Positions 1 to 5,138 of a stretch of 5,138 bases of DNA are shown here, one piece after another; position 1 is the first letter of the stretch; the number at the start of each line of letters is the position of its first letter. This DNA comes from Bacteroidota bacterium. Lineage in GTDB: Bacteria > Bacteroidota > Ignavibacteria > Ignavibacteriales > Melioribacteraceae. The notes beneath the pieces are model-generated. The model had not been told where the DNA came from. It did no database searches and saw nothing but the letters and a program-made list of their open reading frames with translations. Made by a program: the position numbers and the translations under genes. The DNA lies in contig JAMCSN010000265.1 in assembly GCA_023381535.1 (NCBI GenBank), positions 1-5,138 of the forward strand. Direction: 5' to 3'.

Positions 1-1
1 T

Positions 2-58
2 TGTAGGACGAAATTTATCTCGTCAACAGAATGGGGTCGACATGAATGTCGACCTACA
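2..58. repeat. REP/BIME-like palindromic element inside the RAYT reading frame
   Basis: Outer inverted arms TGTAGG (2-7) and CCTACA (53-58) enclose two hairpins. The left one pairs gacga (7-11) with tcgtc (20-24). The right one is a perfect 8-bp stem, gtcgacat (36-43) with atgtcgac (46-53), and a 2-nt loop. The right end, gtcgacctac, matches the ends of the two units at 324-358 and 375-420, so it belongs to the same repeat family, here as a head-to-head pair. The element is translated in frame with the transposase that follows, and the nominal ATG at 42 lies in its stem. Whether it is an insertion in a hinge of the protein or marks the broken 5' end of a remnant cannot be decided from this window. 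Confidence 0.7.
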
Positions 59-296
59 TAAACCGTTTGTTGCAGATATTTTGAGAAAATTAAAGGGTGC
101 TACATCACGGGAGTGCAACAAAACACTAAACCGTTCCGGCGCGTTTTGGCAGCATGAGAGTTACGATCATGTTGTAAGAGATGAGAATGAATTATCGAGA
201 ATTATAGAATATGTTTTGAACAATCCGGTTAATGCCGCACTAGTTGATAAATGGGAGGACTGGAAGTGGAGTTACTGCAAGTTTTTTGTCGATTAG
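3..296 (+). CDS. RAYT (REP-associated tyrosine transposase, Y1/IS200-like), 5'-partial
   Basis: This is the C-terminal half of a Y1-type HUH single-strand transposase of the RAYT class, whose members process REP palindromes. Numbering from the ATG at 42, the family block GAFWQHESYDHVVRD (residues 33-47) is followed by RIIEYVLNNPVNAALV (53-68) and a WEDWKWSY tail (71-78). By alignment from memory with the E. coli RAYT, Tyr57 in IIEY is the catalytic tyrosine. Full-length RAYTs are roughly 150-200 residues. The N-terminal part with the HUH (HxH) metal motif is absent here, because the gene is cut by the window edge or truly truncated. The frame is open to position 3, so the ATG at 42 is probably not the native start: it lies inside a palindrome and has no clear ribosome site. 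Stop TAG is at 294-296. The gene converges with comF and is flanked by matching palindromes. The family call is secure; intactness cannot be judged. Confidence 0.82.
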   Translation, partial: VGRNLSRQQNGVDMNVDLHKPFVADILRKLKGATSRECNKTLNRSGAFWQHESYDHVVRDENELSRIIEYVLNNPVNAALVDKWEDWKWSYCKFFVD

Positions 297-323
297 CAAA
301 GTTTTCACTTTTGATCGAAACAG

Positions 324-358
324 GGTCTTCGCCAGTTAACGAGGCAGGTTCGACCTAC
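324..358. repeat. REP-like unit, degenerate copy
   Basis: Outer arms GGTC (324-327) and GACC (352-355) surround a short inner stem GCC (331-333)/GGC (343-345). The unit ends in caggttcgacctac (345-358), identical over 14 bases to the end of the unit at 375-420, which lies 62 bp further on in the same orientation. The stems are shorter than in the neighbouring unit, which suggests decay. It sits between the convergent RAYT and comF genes, the usual place for REP sequences. Confidence 0.6.
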
Positions 359-374
359 GCATTACTGCCATGCC

Positions 375-420
375 GGTCGAAGTAAACTTCCCGCTAAGTC
401 GCGGGACAGGTTCGACCTAC
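375..420. repeat. REP-like unit next to comF stop codon
   Basis: A 7-bp outer stem, ggtcgaa (375-381) with ttcgacc (411-417), encloses a G+C-rich hairpin, cccgc (390-394)/gcggg (401-405), with a 6-nt loop. An alternative small hairpin pairs gaagt (379-383) with acttc (386-390). The unit ends in the shared 14-mer caggttcgacctac (407-420), four bases from the comF stop codon at 425-427. On the comF transcript this would form a stable 3' structure that could protect the mRNA or slow transcription. No run of U follows the stem on either strand, so it is not a classical intrinsic terminator. Confidence 0.7.
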
Positions 421-424
421 ATGT

Positions 425-1135
425 TCAATCTGCAATTGCAACAGAAGCAATGTAAACTTTGGAAGCTCCGTTCTGCAGTAATATTCTTCCGCATTCGGCG
501 GTTGTTGCGCCGGTGGTTATCACGTCGTCAATCAGAAGAATATTTTTATTCGGTATTCTCTTTTTCCTTTTCAAAGAAAATGCATCTTTAACATTTTCTT
601 TTCGTTCATCCAGCGACAATGTGGTTTGGGTTTCCGTAAATCTGTTTCGTTTAAGCAGATTTGTTTGCACCGGAATCTTCAATTCCGCACCGATTCCCTT
701 AGCAATAAAATCAGATTGGTTGTAACCGCGTTCGGCACGTTTCAAGTGATGCAGCGGAACCGGAACAATCAGATCGATCTTCCATTCCGTAATTCTTTCT
801 CCAAGTTCTTGTGCAATTAATCTGCCGAGATATTTTCCCAGACTGAACTTTCCGCTGTATTTCAGTTCATGGATAACGTGCTGAAGTTCTTTATCCTTTT
901 CAAAAACAAACAAAGAAATGAAATCGGCAATAATATTCTGCGAGAGGAATTTTCTTTCGTACTCGTTTTTCAATCGTGCGCTGTCTGCCCGCTGAATTTT
1001 TGACAAGCAAGAACCGCAAACCGATTTCTCGTCGCGTGAAAGTTTTACTCTGCATGATGGACAGAACCGCGGAAGAAAAAAATCCGCGAAAGAAATAAAA
1101 CTATTCGCCTTTTTAGGAAACGCCCCTTTCAACAA
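425..1135 (-). CDS. comF: ComF family protein (phosphoribosyltransferase-like)
   Basis: This 236-aa protein has the normal length and layout of the ComF/GntX family. A zinc-ribbon-like CPSC...CGSC module (Cys25, Cys28, Cys40, Cys43) is followed by a type I phosphoribosyltransferase fold. The segment VPVPLHHLKRAERGYNQ (124-140) is a family signature, and the PRPP-binding loop LLIDDVITTGATT occupies 200-212 with the acidic pair Asp203-Asp204. Family members are cytoplasmic; in naturally competent bacteria they are needed for uptake of transforming DNA, but the enzymatic substrate is not settled and many non-competent species carry one. The gene is last in the surE operon and overlaps the hemerythrin gene by 23 bp. 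The protein has no internal methionine. An in-frame stop lies at 1190-1192 and the first usual start codon after it is TTG at 1135, with TTG at 1132 as alternative. Family call is firm; a competence role is inference. Confidence 0.93.
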   Translation of the reverse strand: MLKGAFPKKANSFISFADFFLPRFCPSCRVKLSRDEKSVCGSCLSKIQRADSARLKNEYERKFLSQNIIADFISLFVFEKDKELQHVIHELKYSGKFSLGKYLGRLIAQELGERITEWKIDLIVPVPLHHLKRAERGYNQSDFIAKGIGAELKIPVQTNLLKRNRFTETQTTLSLDERKENVKDAFSLKRKKRIPNKNILLIDDVITTGATTAECGRILLQNGASKVYIASVAIAD

Positions 1136-1517
1136 AGTATTTCCCGCATTTTTTGTCGTTAATTTCGATGTGATTGAAAAACCACACCTTTATTCTTTTC
1201 AACTGTTCCGATCCGAACGCTTCTTTGTCCTTGCCGTACTTTTCGGCAGTCTTAAGGATTTGATTGTAGAATCTATCGTGTTCAAGTTTGTGAGAAATGT
1301 AACCGGGGAAGCGGTGTTCTTTCATCATATTCTCCTCGGTTGCAAAATGTTCTTCCAGATGTTCGATAAACTGGTTCATCAACTGGAAAGTTTTTTTCTT
1401 GTCGCAAGCCATAACGGAATCGTAAATCGAATTAAGGTCATCGGCTAAACGGATATGCTGGTTGTCAATTTGTTCAACATGAACCATGTCGGTTGGTGTC
1501 ATTTCCATGAACTTCAT
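1113..1517 (-). CDS. Bacteriohemerythrin (O2-binding di-iron protein)
   Basis: This stand-alone single-domain hemerythrin of 134 aa has the usual length. It is a four-helix bundle that binds O2 reversibly at a non-haem di-iron centre, and bacterial members serve in O2 supply, storage or sensing. All seven expected iron ligands are visible: His21 (in IDNQH), His57 and Glu61 (HFATEE), His76 and His80 (HKLEH), and His116 with Asp121 (HIEIND). There is no signal peptide or membrane segment, so it should be cytoplasmic. The start ATG at 1515-1517 has a good AGAGG seven bases upstream; a second in-frame ATG at 1506-1508 has a poorer site. The gene lies 20 bp downstream of the VWA-like protein gene and overlaps comF by 23 bp at its 3' end. 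The first helix lacks the Trp commonly found near its start in the family (MVHVEQIDNQH here). Partners in this organism are unknown. Confidence 0.95.
   Translation of the reverse strand: MKFMEMTPTDMVHVEQIDNQHIRLADDLNSIYDSVMACDKKKTFQLMNQFIEHLEEHFATEENMMKEHRFPGYISHKLEHDRFYNQILKTAEKYGKDKEAFGSEQLKRIKVWFFNHIEINDKKCGKYFVERGVS
1142..1147 (-). promoter_or_regulatory. Weak ribosome binding site supporting comF TTG start
   Basis: On the minus strand GCGGGA lies 6 nt before the TTG at 1133-1135, a partial Shine-Dalgarno match. It falls inside the coding sequence of the upstream hemerythrin, so ribosomes finishing that gene (stop at 1113-1115, downstream of the comF start) would pass over it. Coupled translation or reinitiation is therefore likely. 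Confidence 0.45.
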
Positions 1518-1524
1518 TGAGCTG

Positions 1525-1529
1525 CCTCT
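1525..1529 (-). promoter_or_regulatory. Ribosome binding site of the hemerythrin gene
   Basis: AGAGG on the minus strand is 7 nt before the ATG at 1517 and lies in the 20-bp gap after the stop codon (1538-1540) of the upstream gene. It is the strongest Shine-Dalgarno match in the operon and favours ATG 1517 over the in-frame ATG at 1508. Confidence 0.6.
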
Positions 1530-1537
1530 ATGTTATT

Positions 1538-3673
1538 CTAAATCATTCCCGATCTTTTTCTGACGAACCATTCGACAGCGAACAAAAATATTATCAGCAG
1601 TAAAACCCATTCATCAGACCAAAGCTGAAATTCGGATTTAGTTACTTTTTCCTTTGTGGATTCTTTGTTCAAATCTTTGAGCCGCTGCAGTAAGTTCTTG
1701 TAATCATCTATTGCGTAGTACCTGCCGTTGCTGTGGTTGGCAAGCAATTGCAAAAAATCGGCGCGCATCCGCGTGTCAACTTTTTCGATGTTCAACTCGC
1801 TTACGTTGAATCTTCCAATGCTGCTCTTGAGTTTGTTACCATTCAAAAATGCTTCGCCGGAAAAAGTGTAATCTCCAAATTTGTTCGGGTTATACTCGGC
1901 GGAGTACAATCCATTCCCGTCCGGTGAAAAAATGAGATTATATTTTTCGTTGTTGAACAAAATCTGCGCGGTTATCTTTGCCGTGTCGATAGGCGAGAAG
2001 GTCTGATCGTACAATTCCGCTTTAAGTTTCACCGTTTCATTTTGAAGGTAAGTTTTTTTATCGGTCGTAATTTGAAACTGCTTCTGCTGGTTAGAAAGAC
2101 TGAGCCACTTAACGATGTCGATCAAAAAGTTCGGGAAGAATGATGAATACTTATCGGCTGATTGCAGCTGCCACCGCCAGATATCTCCGGCAAGAATGGA
2201 AAATGATCTTTGGCTTCCGATGCTTCGTAAAAGTATAAGCGGATTGTTGGTGAGTACGTTTCTAATTTTTGACCGGACGAGAACGCTGCTTCCCGGTTTG
2301 CTTTGAAGCTCTGCCGCCATTTGAGTTACCGGCGGAAGATTTTGCCAAACATCTTTTTGGTTTGATATGCCGGAAAAGTATGATGCAAATTCTTGTGTGA
2401 CCAATTCCGGTTCAGCTTGAACGAAATCGTTTCCTGCTCTTGCTAAGGAGAAGGGAAGATTGCTTCCCAAACTTCTCAATCGCCCGGTACTCACACCGTT
2501 CGATAAAAGGAAAAAGAACGGTTTCGATTTTTCATTTATCAATGTCGCAATTTTGTCTATCAAATTTTGCGGCGTGTTCTGTTCCGGAAAGTCGATCAAG
2601 AAAAGCACGTCGGCGCTGTCAACAACTGAAATCGGAGTATCGTTTAAGAACCGTCCGCTTGCAATCTGAATCAATTTTTTAATTGCCAAATCTTTGTCGA
2701 TGGATAACGCGCTTGCGATTGCAGATAAATCCGCAGACGGCGCTCCGGCTACCAGACAAACTTTCAGTTTGGTATCGAGTACATTTATAAAAAAAGTTTT
2801 GCTGTTGTTCGCATTTGTAAATTCGCCCGCAAGAGGCGACGCCGTAACGCTGAGTTTTTTTTCTCCGTTACCGGTCGGTTTGTAATCGAAAGTAATTTTA
2901 TCGATGCCAGCTTCGCTTAAAACCAAATCATTGGAAGCGAGCGGTTTGCCTTCTTCATAAAAAGTAACGCGCTCCGGCTTTTGTGCGAAGCCGAAATTTT
3001 TTATAGAGACTTCGATGCTAGTTGGTTTTCCGGCATAGACGTATTGGTTGTAACGAACATCCGACACGGAAACGTCGCGCCGCTGCGTGGTGTCTCCGAT
3101 ACCAACTGTGAAAATTGGCGATTGTAGTTTTTCCGCTTGGTATGTCGGATCGATTCCGTCTGTAATGATTCCGTCGCTTACAATTACCGCGGCGTTTACT
3201 TTCGATCCTTCTTTGTTGATCTCATCAACGACTTGAGCAAAATCGGTTTTGTGCTCGCTAAGACGAATATCATTTTTCAGATTTTTAACGCTGTCCATTC
3301 TTTGTCCGAACGTTAGAATCTTAGTTTTAATTCCGCCGGCAGATTGAAGATCGTTAACGAAATTATCTATCTGCTCAACCCGTTTGGCGCTGTCCTTCAC
3401 CGCTAATGAATTTGAATTATCTATGAAGACAAAAGTTTTCGATTCCAGTTCCGACTTGCTGGTTATAGCCAGCATCGGATCGAACAAGAGGAAAAGGATG
3501 AGACCTAAAATTAGCGCTCGTAGCGCAATCAAAAAGTAACGCAGTCCTTTCGAAACGACGGGAATGGTATGCTTGTAAACATAGAACGCAAAACCGGCGA
3601 GCGCGATGAGCAGAAGGAAATAGAAAAACGGATTCGAAGAAATAATTACGCTAAAGTTTGCGATTGGTATCAT
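1538..3673 (-). CDS. VWA-like membrane protein with central GATase1-like region
   Basis: A large 711-aa anchored protein of unknown function. Two hydrophobic segments (about 14-33 and 45-70) precede a von Willebrand A-like domain (about 79-195). Its metal site appears intact: DNSNS at 85-89 fits DxSxS, Thr143 is a candidate for the conserved threonine, and Asp167 in VIVSDG fits the third position. Residues 200-300 look like a beta-sandwich (CARDB/Ig type). Residues 303-400 (KVCLVAGAPS, then ADVLFLIDFP) resemble the glutamine-amidotransferase-like fold seen in related VWA membrane proteins, but I see no obvious catalytic Cys. A GDIWRW block (496-501), a second beta-rich domain (534-625) and a C-terminal membrane helix (687-704) follow. 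It is not one of the standard BatA/BatB proteins, which are about half this length. The start is ATG 3673, 7 bp after surE. A role in envelope assembly or protease-like complexes is only a guess. Confidence 0.85.
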   Translation of the reverse strand: MIPIANFSVIISSNPFFYFLLLIALAGFAFYVYKHTIPVVSKGLRYFLIALRALILGLILFLLFDPMLAITSKSELESKTFVFIDNSNSLAVKDSAKRVEQIDNFVNDLQSAGGIKTKILTFGQRMDSVKNLKNDIRLSEHKTDFAQVVDEINKEGSKVNAAVIVSDGIITDGIDPTYQAEKLQSPIFTVGIGDTTQRRDVSVSDVRYNQYVYAGKPTSIEVSIKNFGFAQKPERVTFYEEGKPLASNDLVLSEAGIDKITFDYKPTGNGEKKLSVTASPLAGEFTNANNSKTFFINVLDTKLKVCLVAGAPSADLSAIASALSIDKDLAIKKLIQIASGRFLNDTPISVVDSADVLFLIDFPEQNTPQNLIDKIATLINEKSKPFFFLLSNGVSTGRLRSLGSNLPFSLARAGNDFVQAEPELVTQEFASYFSGISNQKDVWQNLPPVTQMAAELQSKPGSSVLVRSKIRNVLTNNPLILLRSIGSQRSFSILAGDIWRWQLQSADKYSSFFPNFLIDIVKWLSLSNQQKQFQITTDKKTYLQNETVKLKAELYDQTFSPIDTAKITAQILFNNEKYNLIFSPDGNGLYSAEYNPNKFGDYTFSGEAFLNGNKLKSSIGRFNVSELNIEKVDTRMRADFLQLLANHSNGRYYAIDDYKNLLQRLKDLNKESTKEKVTKSEFQLWSDEWVLLLIIFLFAVEWFVRKRSGMI

Positions 3674-3677
3674 TCAA

Positions 3678-3683
3678 CCTTTA
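3678..3683 (-). promoter_or_regulatory. Ribosome binding site overlapping the surE stop codon
   Basis: TAAAGG on the minus strand contains the surE stop TAA (3681-3683) and sits 4 nt before the ATG at 3673. This supports that start and points to translational coupling of surE with the VWA-like gene. Confidence 0.55.
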
Positions 3684-4457
3684 CGACTTTTGTTTGAACA
3701 AATTCTCCAGCTGCCAACTCTTCATCGTATCATAAGTTTTGTAGTCGGTCAGATCGAAATGAATCGGCGTAACGGAGACATAATTTTTTCTAATCGCGAA
3801 TTGGTCGGTCTCCAAAGTGGTATCATGCTGAACAAGATTTCCGGTGAGCCAATAATATTTTTGTCCGTACGGGTCTTTGCGCTCTTCGTAAACGTCATCC
3901 CATTTTGATTTGCCCTGCTGCGTCAATAACACTCCGGAAATCTGATCTTCTGGCAAATCGGGAATGTTTACGTTTAATAGAGTTCCGGCCGGCATTTTAT
4001 TTTTGGCAACCATCTGTGCAAGTCTGGAAGAAAACTTCGCGGCAAAGCTGAAATCTTTTGCTTCATGGCTCGTAACGGAAACCGCGATTGAGGGAACATC
4101 CATTATGGCGGCTTCGCGCGCAGCGGAAACAGTACCGGAGTATATAATGTTTATCGCCGTGTTCGATCCCAAATTTATTCCCGATACAACTATGTCCGGC
4201 GGCTCGTGCATTATGTTTCGAATGCCGATCTTGATGCAGTCTGCGGGAGTTCCGTCAACCGCGTAACCGAAAAAGTCGCCGTTCTTGTAGAAGTCGGTTA
4301 TTCGAAGAGGATATTTCATAGTTATTGCATGACCGACCGCGCTCTGTTCGGTTACCGGCGCCACAATGGTTACATCGCCAAGTTTTTTTAGTTCGATTGC
4401 TAATGCGTTTAATCCGGGTGAGCTGATCCCGTCATCGTTGGAAATTAAAATTTTCAA
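3681..4457 (-). CDS. surE: 5'/3'-nucleotidase SurE
   Basis: SurE is a metal-dependent phosphatase that removes phosphate from 5' and 3' nucleoside monophosphates, and in some species from short polyphosphate; it is cytoplasmic and linked to stationary-phase survival. The 258-aa protein is full length. It shows the N-terminal signature MKILISNDDG with metal ligands Asp8 and Asp9, Ser39 (EQSA) and Asn95 (SGINLGSN), the same numbering as the well-known Thermotoga enzyme. The blocks DGTPADC (68-74) and YSGTVSAAREA (106-116) are also typical. The start codon is TTG at 4455-4457: the in-frame stop at 4473-4475 leaves no ATG or GTG upstream, and the family N-terminus begins exactly here. A GGA six bases before the start is a weak ribosome site. 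It is the first gene of a four-gene minus-strand cluster, with a candidate promoter about 45 bp upstream. Confidence 0.97.
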   Translation of the reverse strand: MKILISNDDGISSPGLNALAIELKKLGDVTIVAPVTEQSAVGHAITMKYPLRITDFYKNGDFFGYAVDGTPADCIKIGIRNIMHEPPDIVVSGINLGSNTAINIIYSGTVSAAREAAIMDVPSIAVSVTSHEAKDFSFAAKFSSRLAQMVAKNKMPAGTLLNVNIPDLPEDQISGVLLTQQGKSKWDDVYEERKDPYGQKYYWLTGNLVQHDTTLETDQFAIRKNYVSVTPIHFDLTDYKTYDTMKSWQLENLFKQKS

Positions 4458-4463
4458 TATTGT

Positions 4464-4466
4464 TCC
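4464..4466 (-). promoter_or_regulatory. Weak ribosome binding site of surE TTG start
   Basis: The minus strand carries CACGGAAC just upstream of surE; the GGA core is 6 nt before the TTG. With both a weak site and a TTG codon, surE translation is expected to be modest. Confidence 0.35.
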
Positions 4467-4503
4467 GTGAGTTTATAAGGTAAATGTTCATCTATTATTT
4501 ACA

Positions 4504-4532
4504 AATATAGTTAAATGATTAAAAGCAGTGAA
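4504..4532 (-). promoter_or_regulatory. Candidate promoter of the surE operon
   Basis: On the minus strand TTCACT (4527-4532) and TATATT (4504-4509) are separated by exactly 17 nt. They match the sigma-70 consensus at four and five of six bases. The -10 region extended to TATATTTG (4502-4509) also fits the Bacteroidota TAnnTTTG form, though no TTTG lies at the matching upstream distance. Transcription would begin near 4497, leaving a leader of about 40 nt before the surE TTG. No other minus-strand start signal as good is seen in the 163-bp divergent gap, and none is needed between the tightly packed genes downstream. Confidence 0.45.
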
Positions 4533-4588
4533 ATCTATTCTGCCGCCAATGCTTAAATAAAAGCACGATTCATGTTGCAAAAAAGTTT

Positions 4589-4596
4589 TATTTTTG
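4589..4596 (+). promoter_or_regulatory. Possible -10/-7 element for the secreted-protein gene
   Basis: TATTTTTG fits the Bacteroidota -7 pattern TAnnTTTG and lies 24 nt before the ATG at 4621. The nearest upstream TTG (4575-4577) is too close for a matching -33 box, and no good sigma-70 pair was found. The AT-rich setting makes a chance match easy. Confidence 0.25.
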
Positions 4597-4620
4597 GATC
4601 GTTCATAAATTAGATGGTAA

Positions 4621-5138
4621 ATGCGCAACGCCATAATCTTTCTTGCCGTCATTCTTTTCGCGAATATAATTTCAGCGCAAACGGATTCAAGCAAAGTTCC
4701 CGCTACCGATATCATGATTGTGGATTCTTACATTACGCCCGAAGCGCCCAACAAGTTTGTTCTATCGTTTTTCACGAGTGATAGCTGCGTTTCGAAGATA
4801 GTTGTGCTGGGCAAAACCTCTTACGACGTTTCCAAAAAGTTTGAAGAGAATCATAAATTCGAGATCGAGCTAAGCAAGTTGAAAATAGACACGACCGGAT
4901 TTCATTACCAGGTAGTTGTGAAAAATAAAAACGGCGTTGAAACCAAATCCGATATTGCCGATGTAGCAATTCCACAAGGAGTTGTGATCACACCCGAACA
5001 GCAGCCCAGCATTTTTATGATGTGTTGTCTCGGCGGTATAATTTTCGGTCTGCCGTCACCGGCGTATGTTTTTACCGGAAGCGAACATCACTGGGCAATC
5101 AGCAAAGAGATTCCGCTGTTCTCATTTTATTCGGTCGG
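4621..5138 (+). CDS. Secreted protein of unknown function, 3'-partial
   Basis: An open frame runs from ATG 4621 to the end of the window (172 full codons) without a stop. Residues 1-19 form a Sec signal peptide: MRN, a hydrophobic stretch AIIFLAVILFANII, then a likely cleavage at ISA|QT. Residues about 28-118 have the alternating pattern of an Ig/fibronectin-III-like beta domain, ending in FHYQVVVKNKNGVETKS-type strands. Then comes a distinctive segment at 119-150 with ITPEQQPS, Met-Met-Cys-Cys (133-136) and a Gly-rich hydrophobic stretch GGIIFGLPSP (138-147). I do not recognise a named family. It is divergent from surE across a 163-bp gap. The ribosome site is poor (GATGG, 3 nt spacing); an ATG at 4614 is in another frame. 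A periplasmic or outer-membrane-associated protein is the natural inference from the signal peptide. Confidence 0.78.
   Translation, partial: MRNAIIFLAVILFANIISAQTDSSKVPATDIMIVDSYITPEAPNKFVLSFFTSDSCVSKIVVLGKTSYDVSKKFEENHKFEIELSKLKIDTTGFHYQVVVKNKNGVETKSDIADVAIPQGVVITPEQQPSIFMMCCLGGIIFGLPSPAYVFTGSEHHWAISKEIPLFSFYSV

Noticed and set aside
387..410. Intrinsic terminator at the G+C-rich hairpin
   Set aside because: The stem is only 5 bp in its inner part and is not followed by a U run on either strand, so it is listed as part of a REP-like repeat instead.
345..420. Possible CRISPR array from the repeated 14-mer
   Set aside because: Only two full copies exist, the repeat is shorter than CRISPR repeats, the sequence between is itself palindromic and related to the repeat, and no cas genes are nearby. 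REP-like units explain it better.
370..591. Plus-strand open frame of 73 codons
   Set aside because: It begins in a REP-like unit and continues antisense to comF, has a basic low-complexity composition and no ribosome site, so it is a chance frame.
1113..1135. Frameshift or fusion between hemerythrin and ComF
   Set aside because: Both proteins are full length with intact family motifs, so the overlap is a normal tight gene junction rather than an error or fusion.
3964..4266. Plus-strand open frame of 100 codons
   Set aside because: It lies entirely opposite surE, whose catalytic and family residues show that the minus strand is the coding one.
4488..4715. Minus-strand open frame of 75 codons upstream of surE
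   Set aside because: It crosses the divergent promoter region and is antisense to the signal-peptide-coding start of the secreted protein; no family features are seen.

Overview
The window looks like an ordinary chromosomal stretch with moderate to low G+C (by eye). The most likely source is the Bacteroidota/Chlorobiota side of the FCB group, perhaps an Ignavibacteria-like lineage. That placement is inferred from the large N-terminally anchored VWA-like membrane protein, the RAYT-plus-palindrome pair, a -10 element that also fits the Bacteroidota TAnnTTTG form, and a Sec-exported protein of unknown function. No taxonomic marker gene is present.

Layout from left to right. (1) Positions 3-296 (+) hold the C-terminal part of a REP-associated tyrosine transposase (RAYT). 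Its reading frame runs through a palindromic REP-like element at 2-58. (2) Positions 297-424 are a 128-bp intergenic stretch between convergent genes. It holds two more units of the same REP-like family, both ending in the 14-mer caggttcgacctac. (3) Positions 425-4457 (-) form a tight four-gene cluster transcribed leftwards: surE (nucleotidase), a 711-aa VWA-like membrane protein, a bacteriohemerythrin, and a ComF-family phosphoribosyltransferase-like protein. Junctions are 7 bp, 20 bp and a 23-bp overlap, so a single mRNA with translational coupling is likely. surE and comF both start at TTG, and in each case no ATG or GTG lies between the upstream in-frame stop and that TTG. (4) Positions 4458-4620 are a divergent promoter region with a good candidate promoter for the surE operon. 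(5) Positions 4621-5138 (+) hold the first 172 codons of a secreted protein that runs off the window.

How the genes fit together: SurE dephosphorylates nucleoside monophosphates, ComF proteins belong to the PRPP-binding transferase fold and are linked to DNA uptake, bacteriohemerythrin binds O2 at a di-iron site, and the VWA-like protein presents its domains outside or inside the membrane through three predicted membrane segments. No single known pathway joins them. The cluster may be a lineage-specific housekeeping operon. I see no defence system, CRISPR array, tRNA, rRNA or complete mobile element. The most interesting signals are the RAYT/REP pair, with a REP read in frame through the transposase, and the unusual operon composition.
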